Both the position numbers and the translations under genes were made by a program. From Ruminococcus sp. (GTDB lineage: Bacteria; Bacillota; Clostridia; Oscillospirales; Acutalibacteraceae): a stretch of 5,396 nt of DNA. Each line of letters starts with the position of its first letter. Within the stretch, counting starts at the first letter, position 1. The stretch covers positions 1-5,396 of the forward strand of contig JAMPAE010000119.1 of NCBI GenBank assembly GCA_023667385.1, read 5' to 3'. The notes under the pieces are model-generated. The model searched no databases and was not told the DNA's origin. It saw only the letters and a list, made by a program, of their open reading frames with translations. Shown here in pieces: positions 1-5,316 of the stretch.

Positions 1-174
1 AGCTTCGCCGTCATCGCTGATTTTAAGATCCATCATCTTATAAACGGTGTAAACTTCGTCTTTAACAGTATTTTTGATTGTGATTGTGTTGCCTGCTGCC
101 ATTGCCGGGATTGCCATGCTGAAGGTCAATACTACTGCAAAGAGAACAGCTAGAATTTTCTTTGTGTTTTTCAT
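1..174 (-). CDS. Secreted pilin subunit, N-terminal part only (SpaA/FimA-like, runs off left edge)
   Basis: This is the first 58 codons of a gene that continues past the left edge of the window. Residues 1-26 form a clear Sec signal peptide: MKNTKK positive start, hydrophobic core ILAVLFAVVLTF, then the cleavage site AMA before AG. The mature start, with ITIKN and then VYTVYKMMDL, resembles the first strands of Gram-positive isopeptide-forming pilins (SpaA/FimA type), where a short ITI strand is followed by a YxAYK(I/M)xD motif. In that family the protein is polymerised by a class C sortase into the pilus shaft; that role is inferred here, because the pilin-motif lysine, isopeptide residues and sorting signal would all lie outside the window. 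The start is supported by AAAGGA nine bases upstream. It is downstream of the large LPATG adhesin on the same strand, as expected for a pilus operon. It could instead be another small secreted Cna-B-type protein. Confidence 0.85.
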   Translation of the reverse strand, partial: MKNTKKILAVLFAVVLTFSMAIPAMAAGNTITIKNTVKDEVYTVYKMMDLKISDDGEA

Positions 175-183
175 GATAAACGT

Positions 184-189
184 TCCTTT
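184..189 (-). promoter_or_regulatory. Ribosome binding site of the pilin gene
   Basis: On the minus strand this reads AAAGGA, nine bases before the ATG at 174. It fixes the pilin start at this ATG, which also gives a complete signal peptide. A run of A/T-only sequence just upstream would keep the site unstructured. Confidence 0.7.
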
Positions 190-279
190 CATTTTTTATA
201 TTTTTTGTTTCTTTTGTGGATACATTTCGGACGCATTCAGCATCACGCTCAGAGAGTTTGAGAAAAGCTGACTTAGCCG

Positions 280-307
280 AGTGCAAACATGAATTTGCGT
301 TTACACT
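280..307 (-). other. Intercistronic hairpin after the adhesin stop codon
   Basis: Five bases after the TAA of the adhesin gene, the minus-strand transcript can pair AGUGUAAA (300-307) with UUUGCACU (280-287). This gives eight pairs including one G-U, around a 12-nt loop. No U-run follows directly, so it is not a standard intrinsic terminator. A smaller GCU/AGC pairing followed by UUUUCU lies just downstream (262-277). The 137-nt gap is much longer than the other gaps in this gene set. The hairpin may act as an RNA-processing or partial attenuation site separating adhesin and pilin expression, but this is inference. Confidence 0.3.
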
Positions 308-311
308 GCGA

Positions 312-3300
312 TTAAGCAGGCGTTTCTTTTCTGCCGCCCCTCCTTTCACGCTTACGCCGAAGTTTGTATCCGTATATCAAAGCAGTTGTTGTCAGCAACA
401 AACCGCTCAATATATAAATTTGTGTTCCTGTGCCGCCTGTTGCCGGTAATCGGAAGCCTGCGGCGTTGATGATTGAAACAAGAACCTGTTTCGTTTTCTT
501 TATGTCAATCTGACCCGTTGCGGTGTTACCGTCGGTGACAACTCCGTCAATCGAAACGCTGGTGTTGAACCCGTTATATACGTTTTCGGAAATGGTATAT
601 TTCGTTTTGTCCGGCAGATATTTAACAATGATATATTCGCCGCCACGCAGCCTGAACTTTCCGCCGTCCCAGATGATGATGTCGCTTTCGATATAAGTAC
701 CGTCTGCCTTATATCTGGAATAAGCGTAGTCATCGGTCAGGTGATTACCGTTTTCATCAGTGAAGTGGATGTTAAACTCAAATTCCATGTCAGTGGCATC
801 TGAACCACGCAAATCCTTTTCAACCCGCAAATCACCGGTGTTTTGCTCAGGCGTTGCAGTTGAAACTGACGGCAGTGTGAAATGCATCCAGCAGGTTGAG
901 CCTGATGCACCACGCTCGGTGAAATAGAAATCGAGCTTATGTGTGCCTGCGTCACCTTTTTGCAGATAGTCCCAAAGGTCAACGTATTCACCAACGGATG
1001 AGTGAACGCCGCCGATGTCGCAAACAAGCTGACCGTCAAGGAAAACCCACATATCGTCATCGCCGAAGAAAGTGTACTCAAGCGGACCGACGTAGTCCTC
1101 GGTGAGCTTGAAATTAACAGCATAGTGCATACCGAAATATGCATTACGGTCAATATCGTGAATATCAGTAAAGTCATATACCGGAAAATTGGAAGATTTA
1201 GGCGTTGCACTATTAAAATACATACGCTTATATAGCAAACTTTTCTTACCAAATTTCAGGTCATGTCCATCTGTTCCGCAACTTTCCGCTGTATCCATAG
1301 GCCAATAATCGTTAGACCAAAGTTTAATCGTTTTGTTCCAGTTATCTCTGCTTATAAATGAAGTCAAATCTCCGGTAACCGGATTGGAACCTTTTTTTAC
1401 CATTGACAATGTATAGGTATCGCCTGAACGGTTGAAGTCCAGTGAATAATCTTTATATGATGTTTTACCTATTGGTGCACCTTCTTCGTCAAACAAATTA
1501 GGTACATTCAAATTATCAGCATAAACAATATTACCGTTGGAATCTAATTTGCTTACAAGACCAAATGTGCAGTTTTTATAACCATTAGCATTAGCACGGT
1601 TTGGTGTATTTTTGCCATTCCATTTCAATTCACCAAGACTGGTATCGACTGTTGTTGCAGCATTACCAAATGCAAATTTTGTTCCTTTACCATTATAGTT
1701 ACTCGGATTGTTGATTCCCTGTTCAGTTACATTTGCATACCATGTTATGCCGTCGTTATCCTTTTGCGTTGATGTATTGTACTTTGTACCAGTTGCACTG
1801 GCAGCTTTATAAATATAACCGTCTGTTATGTCATAGTCATAAAAGTTGGCTTTGTTTTCATAGATGCCGGTTGTGGGCAGACAGGCAAGTTGAATGACAG
1901 TGCCGTTCTCAATCAGGATGTAAATATCGTTGTTTTCCGTGGAAATTGTGGTTGCTGTTGTGTTTTCCTTGCCTTTGCCGCCAAGGCTTATCCAAGTGTT
2001 ATACTTCGACCAGTTTGTGCCTGCGGCGGTTTCTGTTCTGTTGGTGAAGTGCATCTTTGAAAAATCGCCTACAAATGCGTGCCAAACCATTTTACCGTTG
2101 ACATTATGCTGAATTTTAACCTGAGCCAGCGTGTAGTTTGCGCTGTCATAGAATTTGTTGAAATAGTTCAGGTTTGGGGTTTTGATATATTCACAGTTTT
2201 CGGATTCAAAAATCTTTGTCCACGAATTTGAAACACCGCTTTTGACTGCAACGTGATTGTTAGCATCTATGTAAGGATGCTTTGTCACCGGAGTTACACC
2301 GTTTACAGGCAGCTTCGGTGAGCCACCGTTAGCGGCAGCACTCGTGTCGATAATATCAAGCTTTTTGGTTGCATCCGTTGAAGATGTTGCTTCATCAAGT
2401 CTGTCAATGAAAGCGTAATACTCAACGGTAAACTGCGGATTGGCAGTGCTGCCTGCATAAAGTGCAATCATGCCGTTGTTGACATCAACGAACATGGTCT
2501 CATCATCCTTGTCCCTGTTATCGGTGAGATATATGCTTTCAAGGTTCGTCACTTTATTTTTTTCATTTTTATCATAAGCAGTGATTACCACGCCGGTTTC
2601 CGCATCCTGAGATGCACTTTGCGCAAGGCTTTCAGCTTCATTTATAAGTGACTTATTCGGCGTGATTTCAGCCGTAATTTTGCAGTCGGATAAATCCAGC
2701 TCTTGATTACCATAGCTCAAGCTGAACTGCAAAACTTCCATTGCAATTGTATTATCTGCAACGCTTGTGTTTTCCGCATAGTCGGCAATTTCGGAATATG
2801 CTTTATCTGAATCATCAATCGGCTTAACGCTCAAAACCAGCTTTTCACTGCCACGCTTCACTTTGGGAACAAGGTATTTCCTGTCTGCTTCAACAGGAAT
2901 AACACCGTCATCAGCGGCAGTTGTTGGCTCGGGCAACGAGGTTTGCTCCTCGGTCGAAGCCTGTTCAGTGGGTTGGACTGCTGCGGTTTCTGAAGTCAGC
3001 TCAGAAAGCTCTGTTGTATCCTCATTCGCAGAGGTTGCATCGGTTGTTTCGGTTGTTGCCGAATCAGTGATTTCTGCAGCAGTTGTGCTTTCCGATGTGG
3101 TTTCAGGCTCAGCCAAAGCTTCATCAGCTTCGGGGAGCAACGCTTCACCGCTGATGTTGAGTCTGATTATGAAATTATCGTCTTTATATGTAAATGTATC
3201 CTCAAGCGGAACAGTCTGCTGCTGCTTTTCGGGCTCGGTTGTTTCTTCAACGGTTACCTTTTCTGTTGTGTTATCAGCTTCACCGTTGGTTGCGGCTTCA

Positions 3301-4055
3301 CTGACGTCGGCAGCATCCGGCTCTGCGGCACCATCGCTCGGTTTTTTGATGTCCTCAAGCGCATATATCGAATAAAGCTCAAGGTTGTGCAAAACTGCAT
3401 CATCAAGGCTGACTTCTTCATCATTTTGTGCGTTATACCATTTCGCTTCAATTGCAGTTTTGCCGTTCGGCAGGGTATCAACGTCTTTCATCAAATCCGA
3501 AAGCTTATCATTGTGCTTAGCTGTGATATTAAACTTCCAGTCAGTCTCCATCGTATCCTCATAGCGAACAGAAAGCACGACCTTGTGCGTTTGGTTAAAG
3601 CAGGTGTCAACATGAGTATGCTCCATCATTCCGCAAACAAGCTCACAGTTTTCATGATTACAAGCACTGCTTGTTGCCGATTCGATTTCGTCTGTTGTTT
3701 CAGTTGGTTCTGTGCTGTCTATAATAATATCACTGTTTTCGGTTGTGGTTTCAGCGAAAGTTGTTTCTTCAGTGGTTGAGTCTGATTCAGTATCAGTTAA
3801 ATCCGTGCTTTCCGGCTCAGCTTCGGTGGACTCAGCGGTTGTGCCTGTGAAGCAGCTATAGCATGAATCAGTGTGAATGTGTTCCTCATAGCCGCAATAA
3901 GGAGTTGTTTCCATTGTGATTGCGGGAAGAATCAGCAGATAGGTTGTTACAAAAACAACAACGGAAGCAAGGCAAGATACTATAACCTGCCAGCGATGAT
4001 GTTTACGATGTGTATATAGCTGCTCTGTTACCTGAGTAACAACTGAGTTTTTCAC
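312..4055 (-). CDS. Giant LPXTG-anchored surface adhesin with fibro-slime/PA14-like and isopeptide pilin-type domains
   Basis: A 1247-residue cell-wall-anchored protein, probably an ancillary or tip adhesin of a sortase-built pilus. Domains in order, numbered from the GTG start: Arg/His-rich cytoplasmic end and hydrophobic segment ending YLLILPAIT (about 23-47); CGYEEHIHTDSC motif (54-65); Thr/Glu/Ser-rich segment (71-131); second motif CGMMEHTHVDTC (141-152); a globular strand-rich block (157-231); two more Thr/Glu-rich stretches (239-283, 311-384); a globular region (about 385-555); a segment I do not recognise (about 580-730); a fibro-slime domain (about 730-1061) whose core holds GDDDMWVFLDGQLV and DIGGVHSSVG (998-1022); a Cna-B/FctA-like domain (1074-1198) with probable isopeptide residues Lys1080, Glu1157 and Asn1197; then LPATGG (1203), a hydrophobic helix (1213-1230) and an Arg/Lys-rich tail. 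The GTG at 4055 is preferred over the in-frame ATG at 4073 because AAAGGAGG lies seven bases before the GTG. The ligand cannot be read from the sequence. Confidence 0.92.
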   Translation of the reverse strand: MKNSVVTQVTEQLYTHRKHHRWQVIVSCLASVVVFVTTYLLILPAITMETTPYCGYEEHIHTDSCYSCFTGTTAESTEAEPESTDLTDTESDSTTEETTFAETTTENSDIIIDSTEPTETTDEIESATSSACNHENCELVCGMMEHTHVDTCFNQTHKVVLSVRYEDTMETDWKFNITAKHNDKLSDLMKDVDTLPNGKTAIEAKWYNAQNDEEVSLDDAVLHNLELYSIYALEDIKKPSDGAAEPDAADVSEAATNGEADNTTEKVTVEETTEPEKQQQTVPLEDTFTYKDDNFIIRLNISGEALLPEADEALAEPETTSESTTAAEITDSATTETTDATSANEDTTELSELTSETAAVQPTEQASTEEQTSLPEPTTAADDGVIPVEADRKYLVPKVKRGSEKLVLSVKPIDDSDKAYSEIADYAENTSVADNTIAMEVLQFSLSYGNQELDLSDCKITAEITPNKSLINEAESLAQSASQDAETGVVITAYDKNEKNKVTNLESIYLTDNRDKDDETMFVDVNNGMIALYAGSTANPQFTVEYYAFIDRLDEATSSTDATKKLDIIDTSAAANGGSPKLPVNGVTPVTKHPYIDANNHVAVKSGVSNSWTKIFESENCEYIKTPNLNYFNKFYDSANYTLAQVKIQHNVNGKMVWHAFVGDFSKMHFTNRTETAAGTNWSKYNTWISLGGKGKENTTATTISTENNDIYILIENGTVIQLACLPTTGIYENKANFYDYDITDGYIYKAASATGTKYNTSTQKDNDGITWYANVTEQGINNPSNYNGKGTKFAFGNAATTVDTSLGELKWNGKNTPNRANANGYKNCTFGLVSKLDSNGNIVYADNLNVPNLFDEEGAPIGKTSYKDYSLDFNRSGDTYTLSMVKKGSNPVTGDLTSFISRDNWNKTIKLWSNDYWPMDTAESCGTDGHDLKFGKKSLLYKRMYFNSATPKSSNFPVYDFTDIHDIDRNAYFGMHYAVNFKLTEDYVGPLEYTFFGDDDMWVFLDGQLVCDIGGVHSSVGEYVDLWDYLQKGDAGTHKLDFYFTERGASGSTCWMHFTLPSVSTATPEQNTGDLRVEKDLRGSDATDMEFEFNIHFTDENGNHLTDDYAYSRYKADGTYIESDIIIWDGGKFRLRGGEYIIVKYLPDKTKYTISENVYNGFNTSVSIDGVVTDGNTATGQIDIKKTKQVLVSIINAAGFRLPATGGTGTQIYILSGLLLTTTALIYGYKLRRKRERRGGRKETPA
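315..449 (-). other. LPXTG cell-wall sorting signal of the adhesin
   Basis: This stretch encodes the last 45 residues of the adhesin: LPATGG, then hydrophobic IYILSGLLLTTTALIYGY, then a tail of KLRRKRERR type. In Gram-positive bacteria a sortase cuts between Thr and Gly of LPXTG and joins the protein to peptidoglycan or to a pilin subunit. All three parts of the signal are present and in the right order, so the anchor is expected to work. No sortase gene is in the window. Confidence 0.95.
2904..3125 (-). other. Thr/Glu/Ser/Ala-rich low-complexity stalk segment in the adhesin
   Basis: These codons (about residues 311-384) encode an acidic stretch dominated by Thr, Glu, Ser and Ala, with recurring TTE, TTA and ETT units. 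It sits between the strand-like FTYKDDNFIIRLNISGEA and LVLSVKPIDDSDKAYSEIA. In related surface proteins those flanks look like parts of one folded block, so the segment reads as an extended disordered insertion. The DNA has many copies of short GTTGTTTC/GTTTCGG-like words, which could favour length changes. A similar shorter stretch lies at 3207-3341. Confidence 0.7.
3663..3845 (-). other. Thr/Glu/Ser-rich linker between the two CGxxEHxHxDxC motifs
   Basis: Encodes about residues 71-131 of the adhesin, almost only Thr, Glu, Ser, Asp, Ala and Pro. It joins the first Cys/His motif, just outside the membrane segment, to the second. The composition predicts an extended, strongly acidic linker of the kind used by wall proteins to cross peptidoglycan. 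Possible O-glycosylation is inference only. Confidence 0.65.
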
Positions 4056-4062
4056 TTGCCTG

Positions 4063-4070
4063 CCTCCTTT
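4063..4070 (-). promoter_or_regulatory. Strong ribosome binding site that sets the adhesin GTG start
   Basis: The minus strand reads AAAGGAGG here, followed by a seven-base spacer CAGGCAA and then GTG AAA AAC. These bases would be codons 2-4 (Lys-Gly-Gly) if the ATG at 4073 were the start. The sequence before that ATG (CTCCAAGCGAAAACCCA) has no Shine-Dalgarno match. This strongly favours GTG at 4055. Confidence 0.88.
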
Positions 4071-4093
4071 CATTGGGTTTTCGCTTGGAGTAA

Positions 4094-4681
4094 TTAAAAC
4101 TTACCGAAATTCTGAATAGGCCAAACTTTGAACACAAGTCTGCCGACAATCTGTTCTTCTGAAATGCAGCCGATGGTTGAACTTCGGCTGTCTACCGACA
4201 CACTTCGATGATCGCCCATGACGAATAATCTGCCGTCCGGAACCTGATAAGGAAGTTCAATGTCGCATTCGCCGATTGCACGCTCAACCAGATAAGGCTC
4301 ATCAAGGCGCTTGCTGTCAATGTAAACATAGCCGTCCTCATCCATGTTGACCCATTCACCGGGCATGGCGATGACTCGCTTAACCAAAATTTTGTTATTA
4401 TAATAGAAGGCAATGGTTTCTCCACGCACAAAGCTTGCACCTTTAACAGACACAACAATATCACCGTCATTCAAAGTCGGACTCATACTCGTTCCGTAAA
4501 TGCGCAAAACAGGCAGCATAAGCGTTGCAACCAAAACTGCAATTGCAGCAACAACAACAAGCGTTCCGATTGTGCTTCTGAGTGCTTTTTTATAGCTTGA
4601 TACTCTGCTGAGTCTTTTCCTCTCTTTCTCGATCTGTTCAATTGACGGGAAAGAAACCTTGGTTTTGTTTTTTCGGCTCAT
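4094..4681 (-). CDS. lepB: Type I signal peptidase (S26 family) of the pilus/adhesin locus
   Basis: A 195-residue membrane-bound serine protease that removes signal peptides from exported proteins on the outer face of the membrane. A basic cytoplasmic N-terminus (1-39) precedes one membrane helix (about 38-58). The box B motif GTSMSPTL holds the nucleophile Ser65, ILVKRVIAMPGE holds the general base Lys101, and the C-terminal box reads VMGDHRSVSVDSRSSTIG (154-171). The length and single helix match the short Gram-positive (SipS-like) type. AAGGGGA lies seven bases before the ATG. It is 23 nt downstream of the coiled-coil gene and 38 nt upstream of the adhesin GTG, so co-transcription is likely. 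Pilus loci of streptococci carry a SipA-type relative, some members of which have lost the catalytic residues; this one keeps both, so it should be an active peptidase. Substrates in this locus are inferred to be the adhesin and the pilin. Confidence 0.95.
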   Translation of the reverse strand: MSRKNKTKVSFPSIEQIEKERKRLSRVSSYKKALRSTIGTLVVVAAIAVLVATLMLPVLRIYGTSMSPTLNDGDIVVSVKGASFVRGETIAFYYNNKILVKRVIAMPGEWVNMDEDGYVYIDSKRLDEPYLVERAIGECDIELPYQVPDGRLFVMGDHRSVSVDSRSSTIGCISEEQIVGRLVFKVWPIQNFGKF

Positions 4682-4688
4682 AATCGCT

Positions 4689-4695
4689 TCCCCTT
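4689..4695 (-). promoter_or_regulatory. Ribosome binding site of the signal peptidase gene
   Basis: The minus strand reads AAGGGGA, seven bases before the ATG at 4681. It lies in the 23-nt gap after the stop codon of the coiled-coil gene, which leaves no room for a separate promoter or terminator. Confidence 0.75.
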
Positions 4696-4704
4696 GATAT
4701 TTCT

Positions 4705-5145
4705 TTATTTATCAAAGATCTGTTTTTTGTATTTTTCCAATATTTGATTTGCTCTGACGTTAAATTCGTCCCATTTATTCTCAATTTCACGGTCGGTCTG
4801 CTCACGGATTATACGGCTGCGCTCCTCTGCATTGCCAATGATTTCCGCCGCTTTTTGCTCGGCGTCCTCAACCATTCTGTTATATCTTGCCTCAAGGTCA
4901 TCTTTCGAAGCGCAGATTCCTTGCAAATATTGATCTGCTGCTTTTTGTGCAGATTCAAAAACCTCGTTAATACTAAGCGCTGCCTCTGCAATTGAGCCAG
5001 CCTGAGAGATTCTTATATCAATGCTTTTCATCTGTTTTTTTAACTTGCGGTTCATTTCCGTAAGCTCTTCCTGCTTTAGCTGCAACTGATAAATTATTTC
5101 AATCAATTCAGCACGACTGAGCTTTTTCAATTCTCTGTCCGTCAT
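4705..5145 (-). CDS. Cytosolic coiled-coil protein of unknown function, first gene of the locus
   Basis: A 146-residue, highly charged, almost wholly helical protein with no signal peptide or membrane segment. It begins MTDRELKKLSRAELIEIIYQLQ, then has a predicted coiled coil (about 13-45), a less charged central element ISQAGSIAEAALSINEVFE (46-64), and a long second coiled coil (about 62-145) rich in Glu, Lys, Arg and Ala, with AEQKAAEIIGNAEERSRIIREQ-type heptads resembling DivIVA or ATP-synthase b-type helices. I recall similar short proteins beside signal peptidase and LPXTG genes in Clostridia, but no function is established. The start at 5145 is chosen because AAAGGGG lies nine bases upstream; the longer in-frame extension to 5232 has no such site and an unlike composition. 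As the first gene of the set it may be a scaffold, or may link expression to the cell cycle or envelope, but that is speculation. Confidence 0.85.
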   Translation of the reverse strand: MTDRELKKLSRAELIEIIYQLQLKQEELTEMNRKLKKQMKSIDIRISQAGSIAEAALSINEVFESAQKAADQYLQGICASKDDLEARYNRMVEDAEQKAAEIIGNAEERSRIIREQTDREIENKWDEFNVRANQILEKYKKQIFDK

Positions 5146-5154
5146 AACACCTGA

Positions 5155-5161
5155 CCCCTTT
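5155..5161 (-). promoter_or_regulatory. Ribosome binding site of the coiled-coil gene
   Basis: The minus strand reads AAAGGGG, nine bases before the ATG at 5145. It decides this start against the upstream in-frame ATG at 5232, which would add 29 residues encoded by leader sequence. Confidence 0.75.
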
Positions 5162-5210
5162 AATGATATGATGCGCCGACTATATGTAATTAAACTTTTT
5201 TGTGATACCC

Positions 5211-5264
5211 GCACAACAAAACTACCATGCAATGAAATTTATTTTCGCTCGGCTGATGTTGTGC
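5211..5264 (-). repeat. 8-bp perfect inverted repeat in the operon leader
   Basis: GCACAACA (5211-5218) and TGTTGTGC (5257-5264) are perfect inverted copies separated by 38 bases. They lie between the putative promoter and the first gene, so the leader RNA could pair them into a long-loop stem. They could also be a split operator for a DNA-binding regulator. No known riboswitch fold is recognised in the leader. Confidence 0.45.
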
Positions 5265-5280
5265 TTATAATTCTATATTT

Positions 5281-5316
5281 ATAATATAAGTATTACCCCC
5301 CCCCCGAAAATTCCAA
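5281..5316 (-). promoter_or_regulatory. Putative operon promoter containing a poly-G spacer
   Basis: On the minus strand TTGGAA (5311-5316) is followed by 15 bases that end in ten G, then TAATAC (5290-5295). Each hexamer matches four of six bases of the sigma-A consensus. The spacing is two bases shorter than the 17-nt optimum. Another -10-like hexamer, TATATT (5283-5288), lies 22 bases from TTGGAA. A start near 5283 would give a leader of roughly 140 nt. The position is consistent with driving the whole gene set, but the hexamers are weak and the exact assignment is uncertain. Confidence 0.4.
5296..5305 (-). repeat. Homopolymeric tract of ten G (C on plus strand)
   Basis: Ten uninterrupted C on the plus strand (G on the minus strand) sit in otherwise very AT-rich intergenic DNA. 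No other G or C run of this length occurs in the window. Such tracts change length by slipped-strand mispairing and, when placed in a promoter, can switch surface genes on or off. The exact count is also a common sequencing or assembly error point. Confidence 0.95.

Noticed and set aside
262..277. Intrinsic terminator after the adhesin gene
   Set aside because: The GCU/AGC stem is only three pairs and the U-run is short, too weak to call a terminator.
62..349. 95-codon minus-strand frame spanning the adhesin end and the pilin start
   Set aside because: It overlaps two well-supported genes, the LPATG tail and the pilin signal peptide, in a different frame, and its translation has no recognisable features.
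737..1252. 171-codon open frame on the minus strand
   Set aside because: It lies in another frame inside the fibro-slime coding region, which has clear domain motifs in the adhesin frame. The alternative translation shows no recognisable motif.
2863..3375. 170-codon open frame on the plus strand
   Set aside because: It is antisense to the Thr/Glu-rich part of the adhesin. Its Ser/Val/Ala-rich translation is what the opposite strand of such codons gives, and it has no Shine-Dalgarno site.
5146..5232. 29-residue N-terminal extension of the coiled-coil protein (ATG at 5232)
   Set aside because: There is no ribosome binding site before 5232, the composition is unlike the rest of the protein, and the extension covers the leader, while AAAGGGG sits correctly before the ATG at 5145.
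5211..5264. Inverted repeat as a site for an invertible promoter
   Set aside because: The arms lie downstream of the putative promoter and do not flank it, the element is only 54 bp, and no recombinase gene is visible.
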